Source: Proteus terrae subsp. cibarius (GTDB lineage Bacteria > Pseudomonadota > Gammaproteobacteria > Enterobacterales > Enterobacteriaceae). Taken from it: a stretch of 64,000 nt of DNA. Below the pieces are notes generated by a model, which made no database searches, was not told where the DNA came from, and saw nothing but the letters and a program-made list of their open reading frames with translations. Of the stretch, positions 19,852 to 30,401 are shown piece by piece. The position numbers and the translations under genes are program-made. Location of the stretch: contig NZ_CP047349.1 in the NCBI RefSeq assembly GCF_011045835.1, forward strand, positions 3,658,001 to 3,722,000, read 5' to 3'. Position 1 is the first letter of the stretch. Every line of letters starts with the position of its first letter.

Positions 19852-21069
19852 CTACCCTGCAACTATAGGTGTAAAAAACGGTAGCATCAGATACAGTTTA
19901 ATCACTATTGCATTCACAATATCAATGAAGAATGCACCGACCATAGGTACGACCAAGAACGCAAGATGAGACGGCCCAAAACGGTCTGTTACAGCTTGCA
20001 TATTCGCAATCGCAGTTGGCGTAGCACCTAAACCAAAACCACAGTGACCCGCTGCTAAAATCGCGGCATCGTAGTTTTTACCCATGACACGGAAAGTCAC
20101 AAAAATTGCATACAGTGCCATTACACCTGCTTGAACACCAAGGATAACCAGCATTGGTATCGCCAGCGACGCAAGCTCCCATAATTTTAAGCTCATTAAT
20201 GCCATCGCTAAGAATAACGATAAACTCACGTTACCTAAGACTGACACCGCTCTATCAAAAACTCGATAGAACCCAAGCATTGAAAGGCTATTACTTAAAA
20301 TAACACCAATAAATAGAACACACACAAAGGTCGGTAATGAGAATGCAGTACCTTCTAATAATTGAGAAAGGAATGTACCCGCCATTAAACAAATCGCGAT
20401 CATCGCAATGGTTTCTAACAAGACCATTGACGTGATCATTCTGCCTGTAGTGGGCTTCTCAAACGCTGTTGGCATTTCATGGTCGTCAGCGCCTAATCCT
20501 GGCGTTGGAATATTTTTAATTAAGTAGCGCGCAACAGGGCCACCAATCAATCCTCCCAAAACTAAACCAAAGGTTGCACACGCCATTGCCACTTCAGATG
20601 CACTCATGAAGCCATAATTTTCAACGAACGTTTTACCCCAAGCCGCTCCTGTACCATGACCACCCGATAATGTAATCGAGCCTGCCAGTAATCCCATTAA
20701 TGGATCAAGACCTAACATTTTTGCTAGCGCGATACCAACGGTATTTTGCACTAACAACAACCCAACAACGACAAAGACGAAAATAAAAAGCGCTTTTCCT
20801 CCGGCCTTTAAGCTCGCGAGATTTGCGTTTAACCCGATTGTTGCAAAGAAGGCTAACATTAACGGATCTTTAAGTGATAGATCAAAACTCACTTCCCAGT
20901 CCATAAAAGATTTGAATGCTAATAGAAGAACTGCAACAAGTAGCCCACCTGCAACAGGTTCTGGGATCGTGTACCGTTCTAAAAAAGGAACAGATTTCAC
21001 TAACTTACGTCCGATCAAGAGAACCAAAGTGGCCGCAACCAGCGTGCCATAAACATCAAGATGATACAT
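19852..21069 (-). CDS. gltS: Sodium/glutamate symporter GltS
   Basis: Sodium-driven glutamate uptake carrier of the inner membrane, 405 residues (E. coli 401), with about ten membrane segments in two inverted repeats. The two pore-loop signatures of the family are present: SGGHGTGAAWG in the first half and GHCGFGLGATPTAIANM in the second. A GGGGTACATAA ribosome region precedes the ATG. It sits between recG and xanP with the same orientations as in E. coli. Confidence 0.97.
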   Translation of the reverse strand: MYHLDVYGTLVAATLVLLIGRKLVKSVPFLERYTIPEPVAGGLLVAVLLLAFKSFMDWEVSFDLSLKDPLMLAFFATIGLNANLASLKAGGKALFIFVFVVVGLLLVQNTVGIALAKMLGLDPLMGLLAGSITLSGGHGTGAAWGKTFVENYGFMSASEVAMACATFGLVLGGLIGGPVARYLIKNIPTPGLGADDHEMPTAFEKPTTGRMITSMVLLETIAMIAICLMAGTFLSQLLEGTAFSLPTFVCVLFIGVILSNSLSMLGFYRVFDRAVSVLGNVSLSLFLAMALMSLKLWELASLAIPMLVILGVQAGVMALYAIFVTFRVMGKNYDAAILAAGHCGFGLGATPTAIANMQAVTDRFGPSHLAFLVVPMVGAFFIDIVNAIVIKLYLMLPFFTPIVAG

Positions 21070-21242
21070 TTATGTACCCCGTCTTATTTGTTAATTTTAT
21101 ATAAAAATACTACGACGCTAAGTTCATCCATAAACAACGCCAAAAGCAGGTATCCCCGATTAGAAAAAAAAACGGAGACAAACACAAGTTAAAACATATA
21201 AAAATGTGAGCACCTCTTATGCATTTTGATAACATCATTTTT

Positions 21243-21258
21243 ACGCAAACGATTGCTT
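21243..21258 (+). promoter_or_regulatory. PurR box upstream of xanP
   Basis: ACGCAAACGATTGCTT agrees with the enterobacterial PurR consensus ANGCAANCGNTTNCNT at every fixed position. It lies 53 bp before the xanP ATG, close enough to block transcription when PurR is loaded with hypoxanthine or guanine. Repression is inferred from the match. Confidence 0.8.
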
Positions 21259-21310
21259 TTGTGGCGTAGATCATTAAAATACCGTTTTTGCCGAATAAGA
21301 AATTCACACC

Positions 21311-22702
21311 ATGGTTACTTCAGAAAATCAAAAATTGCCTAAAAATAGTGACGTTTCAATTAAAAAAAATAGCGAACTTCTTTTTGCTTTAGAAGAGAAA
21401 CCGCCATTACCACAAACACTTTTTGCTGCTTGCCAGCATCTTTTAGCTATGTTTGTCGCGGTTATCACGCCCGCGATCCTCATTTGCCAAGCATTAGGAT
21501 TACCTGCACACGATACTCAACGCATTATCAGCATGTCTTTATTTGCATCAGGCATTGCCTCTCTTATTCAAATTCGAGCTTGGGGACCAATAGGTTCAGG
21601 ATTGTTATCAATTCAAGGAACAAGCTTTAACTTTGTTGCTCCACTTATTATGGGGGGATTAGCACTTAAAAATGGTGGTGCAGATATTCCGACAATGATG
21701 GCAGCCCTTTTTGGTACTCTAATGGTTGCCTCATTAACCGAGATTATTCTTTCTCGTGTACTTCACTTGGCAAGACGTATCATTACGCCGTTAGTTTCAG
21801 GTGTCGTGGTGATGATAATCGGCCTCTCTTTAATTCAAGTTGGATTAACCTCTATTGGTGGTGGTTATGCAGCCATCGAGAATAATACCTTTGGTTCACC
21901 ACAAAACTTGTTATTAGCAGGCTCTGTTCTTATCGTTATTATTTTACTTAATCGACAAAAAAATCCTTACTTACGAGTAGCTTCTTTAGTTATTGCAATG
22001 GCTGTAGGTTATGTTCTTGCTTGGGCTTTAGATATGTTACCTACCCCCGCAGAACATCAAGAAACACCGCTGATGACGATCCCTGAACCATTTTATTATG
22101 GCCTATCATTTGATTGGCATTTACTTATTCCTTTAATGCTAGTGTTTATGATCACTTCACTAGAAACCATTGGTGATATCACGGCAACTTCTGATGTTTC
22201 AGAGCAACCCGTCAGTGGTCCTTTGTATATGAAGCGCATTAAAGGAGGTGTATTAGCTAATGGAATTAACTCCATGGTTTCAGCATTTTTCAATACCTTC
22301 CCAAACTCTTGTTTTGGCCAAAATAATGGTGTGATCCAATTAACGGGTGTTGCCAGTCGCTACGTAGGTTATGTTGTTGCAGCAATGCTTGTTATCTTGG
22401 GTTTATTTCCATTCGTTGCTGAATTTGTACAGAGAATTCCTGAGCCAGTATTAGGCGGCGCCACATTAGTGATGTTCGGTACAATAGCTGCATCCGGCGT
22501 ACGTATTGTTTCTAAAGAAGCATTAAACCGCCGAGCCATCATGATCCTTGCTATTTCACTTGCGGTAGGGTTAGGCGTTTCGCAACAGCCTCAAATATTA
22601 CAGTTTGCCCCTGATTGGCTAAAAACATTGCTGTCATCAGGTATTGCTGCGGGCGGTTTAACGGCCATTATTTTAAATCTGATTTTCCCACCAGAAAAAT
22701 AA
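21311..22702 (+). CDS. xanP: Xanthine permease XanP
   Basis: Proton-coupled xanthine uptake, NAT/NCS2 family. It has 463 residues, the same as E. coli XanP (YicE). Membrane segments run from about residue 35 to the end. Family signatures are [22 protein letters not shown], the NAT region around [24 protein letters not shown] and [20 protein letters not shown]. It is divergent from gltS, with a PurR box in its promoter region and its own terminator. Confidence 0.95.
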   Translation: MVTSENQKLPKNSDVSIKKNSELLFALEEKPPLPQTLFAACQHLLAMFVAVITPAILICQALGLPAHDTQRIISMSLFASGIASLIQIRAWGPIGSGLLSIQGTSFNFVAPLIMGGLALKNGGADIPTMMAALFGTLMVASLTEIILSRVLHLARRIITPLVSGVVVMIIGLSLIQVGLTSIGGGYAAIENNTFGSPQNLLLAGSVLIVIILLNRQKNPYLRVASLVIAMAVGYVLAWALDMLPTPAEHQETPLMTIPEPFYYGLSFDWHLLIPLMLVFMITSLETIGDITATSDVSEQPVSGPLYMKRIKGGVLANGINSMVSAFFNTFPNSCFGQNNGVIQLTGVASRYVGYVVAAMLVILGLFPFVAEFVQRIPEPVLGGATLVMFGTIAASGVRIVSKEALNRRAIMILAISLAVGLGVSQQPQILQFAPDWLKTLLSSGIAAGGLTAIILNLIFPPEK

Positions 22703-22725
22703 TTATTAATTAGCAATAAACGAGT

Positions 22726-22762
22726 AAAGCGCTATTTTTGATTATGAAAATAGCGCTTTTTT
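22726..22762 (+). terminator. xanP terminator
   Basis: AAAGCGCTATTTT (22726-22738) pairs with AAAATAGCGCTTT (22747-22759), a 13-bp perfect stem running into a T tract, 24 bp after the stop. Confidence 0.9.
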
Positions 22763-22895
22763 AATGCTTGTCATATGGACACTACAAACAAACAAGTTGA
22801 ATCTCTTTGATTTATCCGATGAATACTTGAGCATCGCCTAGTTTTCAGGCATAACTGTATAATGTTTTGATGGAGTATAAAACGGGAGAAGGATT

Positions 22896-24572
22896 ATGCG
22901 CTGGCTGATGAAAAGTTTGGTATCTCTGATACTTATCGTTATTTTATTTATTATTATAATTTACGCTTTTATTCAGACTCAGTGGGGCGCGCAGAAAACC
23001 AGTGAATGGCTGACACAATACACTGACTATGATATTCGCTTCTCAGGTATTGAGCATGATCTTATGCAACCTGAGCAAGTCATTGTTCATGATCTCCTCG
23101 TTAATCCTAAACAAGACAAAGCCACTGTATCGGCAAAATCAGCACAAATTCGATTTAATTGGCAATTTTTTACCACGCCTTCTCATCTGCAAAAAATTAC
23201 ATTAGAAAATGGCAATATTGAGTTTGCAGACAAAACACCTTCAATCCCCTTAAGTGCCGATATCTTACAATTTAAAAATATGGCGCTAAACAGTAAAAAA
23301 AATAATTTTTCTTTTGATGCCAAGAAAGTAACAGGTGGTATTACGCCATGGATCCCAACATCAACTGACTTGATAGGGGCAGGCCATTTCCAATTTTCTA
23401 TTGCTAACGGCATGATAAATAATAATGAATTCAGTAATTTTATTATCTCTGGGCAATATCAACCCAATAGTATTCAAATAGAGAAATTAGGTACTCGCCT
23501 ACTTAATGGCTCACTATCTTTGAGTGGGCAATATCAAGATAATCAATGGAAATTTGATGAGGTTTATATGAATGGGTTGCGCTGGCAATCCTCGCAAACC
23601 TTTAATGAATTAATTCAGTCTCTCTCTGAATATCCTCGTATTAGTATAAGAGCACTTAATATTGTTGATTTTACTGCTGAAGGAAAACAGTGGGCAGTCA
23701 GTGGCTTTGATGGGCAATTTTCTCAGTTTAGTTGGGATAACGCTCTTTCATTTACAACTGGTGAACTCAATACAAATGATGTTGTTTTTCAAGATGAACA
23801 CTTCACTGATCTTATTGCAAAACTCAACCAGCAGAACAATCAACTCAATCTAGATAGCCTCAGCCTACGCTACGAGAAAGGCTTAATTAAACTTGCTGGC
23901 CATTGGAATAAAGACAACAAAAGCATCACGATCCAAGACGCTACATTATCGGGCTTTTTATATACACTACCTGAAAATTGGCTCACTTTTTTAGCTAAAC
24001 CAATAGATGATAAGAGTAATATTCAAAATATCACTATCGAACAGTTATCTATCAATCAATCCATTTTGATTGATATCACGCCAGAATTTCCATTCCAATT
24101 CACTAACTTAACAGGAAAATTGCAAAATTTAATGATTGCAAAAGAAGGTGAATGGGGATTATGGCAAGGCTCTGCAGTATTTAATGCTGATAGTGGTACA
24201 TTAAATCGTATTGAATTACGCCGCCCTGATTTAAAAATCATCACTCAACAAGACAACGCTATCGTTGAGCAATATTCAGCATTTATTGGTGATGGCATTG
24301 TTCGAGGTTCAGCCGGTTTAGTGCAATCTAACCAACAGCGCCAATTTTCACTTATTGCTAATGGACTCAATGTTCCTTTATCAATACCTTACACATTAGG
24401 TTTCAAAACAACCTACTCTGACGAAGTAGGCCAATTCTCACTAAAACTGAAAGGTGATTTACGCTCAAGCCCAGTGGAATCAACACTTAATGGTACATTA
24501 ACTGGAAGTAAAGGTGAGCAACAAATACTCAACTCAGTGATACAAAATGGCGAAATAATTAATCACCGATAA
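22896..24572 (+). CDS. yicH: YicH, AsmA-family inner-membrane-anchored protein
   Basis: 558 residues (E. coli YicH about 569). A single N-terminal membrane anchor (residues 5-27, LVSLILIVILFIIIIYAFI) is followed by QTQWGAQKTSEWL and a long beta-strand-rich periplasmic body. AsmA-like proteins have a beta-groove shape and are implicated in phospholipid movement to the outer membrane; the YicH role is less clear than that of YhdP, TamB or YdbH. Conserved E. coli-like stretches include QTQWGA, ENGNIEFADKTPSIPL, VTGGITPWIP, YTLPENW and WGLWQGSAVFNADSGT. It follows xanP as in E. coli. Confidence 0.9.
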   Translation: MRWLMKSLVSLILIVILFIIIIYAFIQTQWGAQKTSEWLTQYTDYDIRFSGIEHDLMQPEQVIVHDLLVNPKQDKATVSAKSAQIRFNWQFFTTPSHLQKITLENGNIEFADKTPSIPLSADILQFKNMALNSKKNNFSFDAKKVTGGITPWIPTSTDLIGAGHFQFSIANGMINNNEFSNFIISGQYQPNSIQIEKLGTRLLNGSLSLSGQYQDNQWKFDEVYMNGLRWQSSQTFNELIQSLSEYPRISIRALNIVDFTAEGKQWAVSGFDGQFSQFSWDNALSFTTGELNTNDVVFQDEHFTDLIAKLNQQNNQLNLDSLSLRYEKGLIKLAGHWNKDNKSITIQDATLSGFLYTLPENWLTFLAKPIDDKSNIQNITIEQLSINQSILIDITPEFPFQFTNLTGKLQNLMIAKEGEWGLWQGSAVFNADSGTLNRIELRRPDLKIITQQDNAIVEQYSAFIGDGIVRGSAGLVQSNQQRQFSLIANGLNVPLSIPYTLGFKTTYSDEVGQFSLKLKGDLRSSPVESTLNGTLTGSKGEQQILNSVIQNGEIINHR

Positions 24573-24659
24573 TATTGATCTTTCGCAGGAGCACGGATTG
24601 CTCCCTTTATAAAAAGCGTTACAATGCGCTATTGCCCTTTTCTTTATTGTGGAGTTTTC

Positions 24660-24899
24660 ATGTCTGACGAAGATTTTTCCCCTGAAAAAATATCTTTAAA
24701 TGCGTTTCAACAATCTCCTTTAACTGCACTTGAAGATAACAGCACACTGCTTGTGTGTGATGACAACAAAACTCCGCTGTTCTATTGCCTTTCTAAAGAA
24801 GACTACGATGCATTGATTGAACGAGTTATGGATGCTGAACTTGCAGCGATCGTACTTGAACGTCGCCAAAATAAATTAGATGAACTTGATTTAGACTAA
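24660..24899 (+). CDS. Orphan Phd/YefM-like antitoxin-type protein
   Basis: 79 residues from the ATG at 24660, which has GGAG 7 nt upstream; an ATG 36 bp earlier lacks a ribosome site. The N-terminal half (ISLNAFQQSPLTALEDNSTLLVCDDNKTPLFYCLSKEDYDALIERVMDAEL) has the layout of Phd/YefM antitoxins, with a strand, a Tyr-containing LSKEDYDAL helix and an acidic C-terminal tail (RRQNKLDELDLD). It resembles the true YefM at 52138, where [12 protein letters not shown] occupies the same place. No toxin gene is adjacent: yicH lies upstream and rluF converges downstream. It may be a solitary regulator or a relic. The family call is moderate. Confidence 0.65.
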   Translation: MSDEDFSPEKISLNAFQQSPLTALEDNSTLLVCDDNKTPLFYCLSKEDYDALIERVMDAELAAIVLERRQNKLDELDLD

Positions 24900-24932
24900 T
24901 CTTATCGATGTATAATTTGTCTTAAATAGAAC

Positions 24933-24967
24933 AAACAAAAAACACCCTTTCAGGTGTTTTTTGTTTT
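24933..24967. terminator. Bidirectional terminator between the antitoxin-like gene and rluF
   Basis: A 14-bp perfect stem (24933-24946 with 24953-24966) around a 6-nt loop. It has A tracts before and T tracts after on both strands and lies between convergent genes. Confidence 0.9.
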
Positions 24968-24988
24968 ATCGCGTCTTCAAAAATGAAC

Positions 24989-25870
24989 TTAACGTTTTTT
25001 CTTTTTACGGCCAGGCTGAACAAAACGCTTACGGGAATTATTTTCCGTTTCTTTGGTTTTTGTTTGAGGAATATGAATACCCAATGCTTTTGCATTACTA
25101 CTGATTTGTTTTTTCGGCTTATTTTGCTTTGGCTTTGGTGGTGCTTCAGAAGTTGATTTTTCAATCGCTTCAAATAAGGTAATTAGTTCATCATCGGTCA
25201 AATCACGCCATTCACCAACAGGCAATCCCGATAAACTCACATTCATAATACGAATGCGTTCAAGCTTAGTGACTTCATAACCAAAATATTCACACATACG
25301 ACGAATTTGACGATTTAATCCTTGAACTAAGGTAATACGAAACACCATCGGCGCTTCTTTCTTAACCTTACATTTCTTGGTTTTTTGTCCCATGATAGGA
25401 ACACCAGCACCCATTCCATGAATAAACTCATCTGTGATCGGCTTATTCACTGTCACAAGGTACTCTTTTTCGTGATCATTACCTGCACGTAGGATTTTAT
25501 TCACTAAATCGCCGTGGTTGGTCAGGAAAATCAATCCTTGTGAATCTTTATCTAAACGTCCAATTGGGAAAATACGAGTACTGTGGTTAACATAGTCAAC
25601 AATATTATCTTTTTCGCCATCATCTGTGGTACTGACAATACCCACTGGCTTATTCAGTGCAATCAAAACCAGCTCAGAGTTATCCTGTGCTTCAATCAAT
25701 CGACCATTGACTTTGACTTCATCACCAGCAAATACTTGGTCGCCAATACTGGCGCGTTTGCCATTAATAAGGACAAGTCCTTGCTCAATATAACGGTCAG
25801 CCTCACGGCGTGAGCAGATCCCGCTTTCACTGATATATTTATTAAGACGAGTAGATAAATTGGTGTCCAT
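24989..25870 (-). CDS. rluF: 23S rRNA pseudouridine synthase RluF
   Basis: Makes pseudouridine at position 2604 of 23S rRNA. The ATG at 25870 follows GGAGGG at ideal spacing and gives 293 residues (E. coli 290). An S4-type RNA-binding domain comes first ([30 protein letters not shown]). The RsuA-family catalytic motif with its Asp is [15 protein letters not shown], and [22 protein letters not shown] is the second conserved block. A lysine-rich tail ends GRKKKKR, as in E. coli. Confidence 0.97.
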   Translation of the reverse strand: MDTNLSTRLNKYISESGICSRREADRYIEQGLVLINGKRASIGDQVFAGDEVKVNGRLIEAQDNSELVLIALNKPVGIVSTTDDGEKDNIVDYVNHSTRIFPIGRLDKDSQGLIFLTNHGDLVNKILRAGNDHEKEYLVTVNKPITDEFIHGMGAGVPIMGQKTKKCKVKKEAPMVFRITLVQGLNRQIRRMCEYFGYEVTKLERIRIMNVSLSGLPVGEWRDLTDDELITLFEAIEKSTSEAPPKPKQNKPKKQISSNAKALGIHIPQTKTKETENNSRKRFVQPGRKKKKR

Positions 25871-26044
25871 GCTTCCCTCCGTAAACTGCGAAATATACAT
25901 CAATTGGATAGCGATAGAAACACTATAAAATAAGCATCAAAGTATAGATTGATTATCCCCACACTTTAACGTAAGAAAAATAACAAAAATGTCTGTAAGA
26001 ATGGTAAAAAATAGATTAAATTCAATACATTACAAAATACACGC

Positions 26045-26959
26045 TTAACACTGCTTATTTTGTGAAGGTAAAACAATATAAGTCCCACTAAAAACAGCAC
26101 CGACACCTTCATCACCACAAATATCAACATCTAGCTTAATGCGGGCCTTACTGCCCTTCGCTAATCGCCCTAAATCCCCGCTTAAATTTTCCATATCTGC
26201 AACGGCTGCAGGGCGTCCTGATACAGGTTTGCGATAACGAATATGAGCATCCACCAGCACAATATCACCTTGCAGCTTATGCTCTCGCATTAATAGCCAA
26301 ATCAATCCCCAACCTGTTAATGTTGCGAGTGAAAATTGGCTTCCTGCAAAAATAGTGTAATGAGGGTTTTGGTTTCCCGCTTCTGGGATAGTGGTATAAA
26401 AACGAGTTCCCGTATATTGAGTAATACGTAATCCCATTTTCTCACTTAAAGGTATATGTTGGTGCCACTGTTTTTGTAATTCAGCACACCAATCTGGTCG
26501 ATGAAGAATGTCATCTAAAGACTCAATACTTTTTTTCATAAAAAAGTGCTTAATGGGTGTGGTTTGAGGGCCAGTGACTAGACCACAATTTTCATAACCC
26601 AATTTTTCAAAGAAGTTTACAGACTCTTCTCTTGCACTACACACGATCCGTTTTATACCTTCTTGGCGAGCCAATGATTCTAGCGCCATAGCGACAAGAG
26701 TGCCTAAGCCTTTACCTTGTGCATCGGTACGTACTGCCATAAAGCGGATAGCGCCTTCGTTATCCGCATTAATATAAAGCCGTCCAATCGCGACAGGTTG
26801 TCCAGTTTCATCGACAACCATTTGGTGATGAGCAAAGGTATCATAACCGTCTTTTTCAGAGCCTTCTGGTTGATGTAGAGGTTTACGAAGCATTTCCCAG
26901 CGAAAAGCATAATAGGCATCAAATTCCGCCTCTGTTTTTGGGGTTCGCAAATGGTACAT
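26045..26959 (-). CDS. fabY: FabY/YiiD, GNAT-thioesterase fusion
   Basis: 304 residues in two parts. The first is a GNAT acetyltransferase domain (about 1-140, with [23 protein letters not shown] as the acetyl-CoA loop). The second is a YiiD C-terminal hot-dog thioesterase-like domain (about 150-300, with [13 protein letters not shown]). E. coli YiiD (FabY) was reported to support initiation of fatty acid synthesis. AAGGAG precedes the ATG at 26959; E. coli YiiD has about 16 extra N-terminal residues. It lies 36 bp past the end of dtd in the same direction, so it is likely co-transcribed. Confidence 0.93.
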   Translation of the reverse strand: MYHLRTPKTEAEFDAYYAFRWEMLRKPLHQPEGSEKDGYDTFAHHQMVVDETGQPVAIGRLYINADNEGAIRFMAVRTDAQGKGLGTLVAMALESLARQEGIKRIVCSAREESVNFFEKLGYENCGLVTGPQTTPIKHFFMKKSIESLDDILHRPDWCAELQKQWHQHIPLSEKMGLRITQYTGTRFYTTIPEAGNQNPHYTIFAGSQFSLATLTGWGLIWLLMREHKLQGDIVLVDAHIRYRKPVSGRPAAVADMENLSGDLGRLAKGSKARIKLDVDICGDEGVGAVFSGTYIVLPSQNKQC

Positions 26960-26995
26960 ATCAGAGCTCCTTTTAACATCACTATATGTTCGACG

Positions 26996-27433
26996 TTATA
27001 CCTGCAACCAAAAGGTGACTGGACCGTCATTAGTCAGTGTGATTTGCATATCCGCGGCGAATTGGCCTGTTTGTGTTTCTAAACCTTGTTGCTGACATTG
27101 TTCTATAAAGTAGTGGTAGAGGTTTTTCGCTAATTCAGGGGGCGCACCATTCGAAAAACCAGGGCGCATTCCTTTTTGTGTTTCTGCTGCCAGTGTGAAT
27201 TGAGAGACGACTAATAAACTACCACCTGCTTGTTGCACATTTAGGTTCATTTTATCGTTTTCATCGCTAAATATGCGATAACCGCACACTTTTTCACATA
27301 ATCTTTTGGCTTTCTGTTCGTTGTCATCTTTCTCTACACCTAATAAAACCAACAAACCTTGATTAATAGCGCCGACTGTTTCACCAGCAATATCTACTTT
27401 TGCCTGTGTCACTCGTTGAATTAACGCGATCAT
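26996..27433 (-). CDS. dtd: D-aminoacyl-tRNA deacylase
   Basis: Proofreads D-amino acids (and glycine) mischarged on tRNA. The ATG at 27433 gives 145 residues starting [13 protein letters not shown], the same length as E. coli Dtd. The conserved SQFTLAA (catalytic Ser/Gln region) and the C-terminal [11 protein letters not shown] with the Gly-Pro motif are intact. It is middle gene of yihX-dtd-fabY. Confidence 0.97.
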   Translation of the reverse strand: MIALIQRVTQAKVDIAGETVGAINQGLLVLLGVEKDDNEQKAKRLCEKVCGYRIFSDENDKMNLNVQQAGGSLLVVSQFTLAAETQKGMRPGFSNGAPPELAKNLYHYFIEQCQQQGLETQTGQFAADMQITLTNDGPVTFWLQV

Positions 27434-27500
27434 ACTCTCTCCAAAATAAATCAATAAAAAAGGATAACAAATTCAATCCATTGTTATCCTTACAATAGCA

Positions 27501-28118
27501 TTATTCTTCTACAGGGAGAGAAAAATCATAATCTTTGAAATAATCAATGACTGTTTGTTTATCAATAACATGTACACCTTTCATACCCACAGCAATAGCT
27601 GCATCAACATTGGCTTTCACATCATCAAAGAAAACGGCATCTTGTGCTTCAATGTCTTCAGACTGTAAAACATACTTATAAATTTCAGGATCAGGTTTTC
27701 TCATACCGATATCTTGAGATAGATAGAGGAAATCGGCGGAGGCTGCTATTTCAGGATAGTGTTCAGGCCAGTAATTTTGATGTAAACGATTAGTATTTGA
27801 TAACACCACAACCCGATGTCCTTGCTCTCTTAACTTATTCATTATATCAATGACTTCAGGGCGTAATGCGACGAAAATAGCTTGCCATCCTTCTGCAAAC
27901 TGTTCAAAGCTTAAATTCATTTCTAATTCTGAACTGATTTCTTCTGCAAATTCGATGTCTGTAATATTACCGCGTTCGTGTAATTTAAAGATCTCTCCTG
28001 TGGTGAAGTTCTTTTTTATGTTCGCTAATGGAACACCACTGAGTTTACTCCATACTGCGAATACCCGGTTAAAATCGATATCAATAATCACATTACCCAT
28101 ATCAAAGATATAAAGCAT
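27501..28118 (-). CDS. yihX: HAD phosphatase YihX (alpha-D-glucose-1-phosphate phosphatase)
   Basis: 206 residues from the ATG at 28118, preceded by a GGAGAGGA ribosome site. The nucleophile motif is YIFDMGNVI (Asp6), then VVVLSNTNR (motif II Ser/Thr), Lys in GMRKPDPEIYKYVL and VFFDDVKANVDAA (motif IV). E. coli YihX releases glucose from glucose-1-phosphate. In E. coli yihY lies between yihX and dtd; here the gap is 67 bp and yihY is absent from this spot. Confidence 0.94.
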   Translation of the reverse strand: MLYIFDMGNVIIDIDFNRVFAVWSKLSGVPLANIKKNFTTGEIFKLHERGNITDIEFAEEISSELEMNLSFEQFAEGWQAIFVALRPEVIDIMNKLREQGHRVVVLSNTNRLHQNYWPEHYPEIAASADFLYLSQDIGMRKPDPEIYKYVLQSEDIEAQDAVFFDDVKANVDAAIAVGMKGVHVIDKQTVIDYFKDYDFSLPVEE

Positions 28119-28403
28119 AAATCCTCTCCATAATAGAAAACTCATTTTACTTTAATCATAAATCGCTTTACTGAACAGGCTTAAACGCTAAAAAGTACAA
28201 TAATCACACTTAATTTTTTTGTAAAACATAAAACCAGAATAGGTGAAGATGAAAAATGAGACTAAAAGCATCATTATCTATGATGCATAATAGGGTGGAT
28301 GATGACTTTTGATATTGATACCAGAAAAAAACACTTAAGTTGTAAATGTAAGTTGAGGAATAAAAGATAAGAAAAGAGATGAAAGAAGAGAAGAGAAAAA
28401 CTT
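28119..28403. other. Spacer between yihX and the typA terminator
   Basis: 285 bp, A-rich, with no gene seen. The yihX promoter must be here, but none could be picked out with confidence. A purine-rich stretch (GAAAGAAGAGAAGAG) lies at 28380-28400. Confidence 0.4.
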
Positions 28404-28429
28404 ATGCGGTGGCAAATTTTCCACCGCAT
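28404..28429 (-). terminator. Probable typA terminator
   Basis: ATGCGGTGG (28404-28412) pairs with CCACCGCAT (28421-28429). Read on the minus strand it is followed by AAGTTTTTCTC, giving a rho-independent shape about 155 bp past the typA stop. Confidence 0.7.
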
Positions 28430-28455
28430 TCGTCTTATAGTACAACTAGTACCAT

Positions 28456-28533
28456 ATACTCTAAATAATTTAAGTTACAGCTAGGCGACTAATTAAGCGC
28501 AGCCAATTCTGTAACTTGAAGTATGACGAGTAT
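28456..28533. repeat. Palindromic intergenic repeat element (78 bp)
   Basis: Two 25-nt arms (28456-28480 and 28509-28533) pair at 20 of 25 positions around a 28-nt centre. Both ends read ATACTC inward, and both inner segments read AAGTTACAG. The arm sequence (ACTTGAAGTATGACGAGTAT) is one I associate with a dispersed intergenic repeat of Serratia, Yersinia, Photorhabdus and Proteus. It lies between the typA stop and its terminator, so it is transcribed into the typA 3' UTR. Confidence 0.65.
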
Positions 28534-28539
28534 AAACTC

Positions 28540-28557
28540 AGGGCGCTAACGCGCCCT
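28540..28557. repeat. GC-rich hairpin just past typA
   Basis: AGGGCGC (28540-28546) and GCGCCCT (28551-28557) form a strong 7-bp stem with a 4-nt loop, 26 bp past the typA stop. There is no U tract, so it is more likely an mRNA 3'-end stabiliser or a partial terminator. Confidence 0.6.
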
Positions 28558-28583
28558 AAGAATTATGTTATCAGAATAACGAA

Positions 28584-30401
28584 TTAGTCTTTGCTACGGT
28601 AAGCCCGACGACGATCGTTTTCTGACAGATAACGCTTACGCAGACGAATAGACTGCGGAGTAACTTCAACTAACTCATCGTCATCAATAAATTCTAATGC
28701 TTGCTCTAACGTTTGCTTAATGTGTGGCGTCAGTGTTGTCGCTTCATCCGTACCAGAAGCACGCATGTTAGTCAGCTTTTTACCTGTTAAGCAGTTTACT
28801 GTTAAGTCATTAGAACGAGTATGAATACCAATGATTTGGCCTTCATAAACTTCTGCACCATGAGTAACAAATAATTTACCACGATCTTGTAAGCTATACA
28901 GTGCGTAAGCAACGGCTTTACCTTGACCATTAGAGATCATAACACCGTTATTACGACGACCGATTTCACCTGGACGAACATCATCATAGTGACTGAATGT
29001 TGCATACAGTAAACCAGTACCTGATGTCATAGTCATAAATTCAGTACGGAAACCAATCAGACCACGGCTAGGAATAATGTAGTCTAAACGTACACGTCCT
29101 TTACCATCTGGTTGCATATCACGCATTTCGCCTTTACGCTCACCCATCGCTTGCATCACATCACCTTGGTGTTGTTCTTCAATGTCGATAGTAACTTGTT
29201 CGAAAGGCTCTTGTTTACGACCGTCAATATCACGGAAGATAACTTTAGGACGAGATACACCTAATTCGTAACCTTCACGACGCATATTTTCAATCAGAAC
29301 TGACAGGTGAAGCTCACCACGACCTGATACACGGAATGCATCTGGATCTTCAGTTTCTTCTACACGTAATGCTACGTTATGGACTAACTCTTTTTTCAGA
29401 CGATCTAAAATCTGACGAGAAGTCACAAACTTACCTTCACGACCACAGAAAGGTGAAGTATTAACACAGAAATACATGCTAACAGTTGGTTCATCAACGG
29501 CTAATGCAGGTAATGCTTCAACAGCACCTGTTTCACAGATCGTATCAGAAATATTCAGTTCACCTAAGCCTGTGATTGCGATGATATCGCCAGCTTCAGC
29601 AACATCTACTTCGATACGTTCTAAGCCTAAATGACCTAACACTTTACCGACTTTACCGTTACGAGTATTACCTTCGCTATCGATGATAGTCACTTGCTGG
29701 TTAGGTTTAACCTTACCACGCTTGATACGACCGATACCGATAACACCTAGGTAGTTGTTGTAGTCCAACTGAGAAATTTGCATCTGGAATGTGCCTTCCA
29801 GATCAACTTTTGGTGGCTCTACATATTTGACAATAGCTTCATATAACGGAGTCATATCTTCAGCCATGTCATTGTAATCTGTTCCCGCAATACCGTTTAA
29901 TGCAGATGCATAGATAATTGGGAAATCAAGTTGTTCGTCAGTTGCGCCTAAGTTTACGAACAGGTCAAATACCTGATCAACAACCCAGTCTGGACGCGCA
30001 CCAGGGCGGTCAACTTTATTGATAACAACAATTGGTTTTAAGTTGTTAGCAAACGCTTTTTGTGTCACAAAACGAGTTTGTGGCATTGGGCCATCCATCG
30101 CGTCAACCAGCAATAGAACGCAGTCTACCATAGACATAACGCGTTCTACCTCACCACCGAAGTCGGCGTGTCCTGGGGTATCTACGATATTGATACGATA
30201 GTCATTCCATTTAATCGCTGTATTTTTCGCAAGAATAGTAATTCCGCGCTCTCTTTCGAGATCATTTGAGTCCATCACGCGCTCAGCAACGGTTTCACGT
30301 TCGCCGAACGTACCAGATTGCTGTAGTAATTTATCGACGATAGTTGTTTTACCATGGTCAACGTGGGCGATGATGGCGATATTACGCAAGTTTTCGATCA
30401 C
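28584..30401 (-). CDS. typA: Ribosome-associated GTPase TypA/BipA
   Basis: Translational GTPase assisting 50S assembly at low temperature and virulence or stress responses. I place the start at the GTG at 30401 (GAGG 8 nt upstream), giving [20 protein letters not shown] and 605 residues against 607 in E. coli. Upstream in-frame codons, including an ATG at 30419, lack a ribosome site. G motifs: AHVDHGKTT (G1), [12 protein letters not shown] (G3), [13 protein letters not shown] (G4) and SALNG (G5). Domain II, the EF-G-like domain III/V and the BipA-specific C-terminus ([22 protein letters not shown]) are complete. It is divergent from glnA, as in E. coli. Confidence 0.97.
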   Translation of the reverse strand: MIENLRNIAIIAHVDHGKTTIVDKLLQQSGTFGERETVAERVMDSNDLERERGITILAKNTAIKWNDYRINIVDTPGHADFGGEVERVMSMVDCVLLLVDAMDGPMPQTRFVTQKAFANNLKPIVVINKVDRPGARPDWVVDQVFDLFVNLGATDEQLDFPIIYASALNGIAGTDYNDMAEDMTPLYEAIVKYVEPPKVDLEGTFQMQISQLDYNNYLGVIGIGRIKRGKVKPNQQVTIIDSEGNTRNGKVGKVLGHLGLERIEVDVAEAGDIIAITGLGELNISDTICETGAVEALPALAVDEPTVSMYFCVNTSPFCGREGKFVTSRQILDRLKKELVHNVALRVEETEDPDAFRVSGRGELHLSVLIENMRREGYELGVSRPKVIFRDIDGRKQEPFEQVTIDIEEQHQGDVMQAMGERKGEMRDMQPDGKGRVRLDYIIPSRGLIGFRTEFMTMTSGTGLLYATFSHYDDVRPGEIGRRNNGVMISNGQGKAVAYALYSLQDRGKLFVTHGAEVYEGQIIGIHTRSNDLTVNCLTGKKLTNMRASGTDEATTLTPHIKQTLEQALEFIDDDELVEVTPQSIRLRKRYLSENDRRRAYRSKD

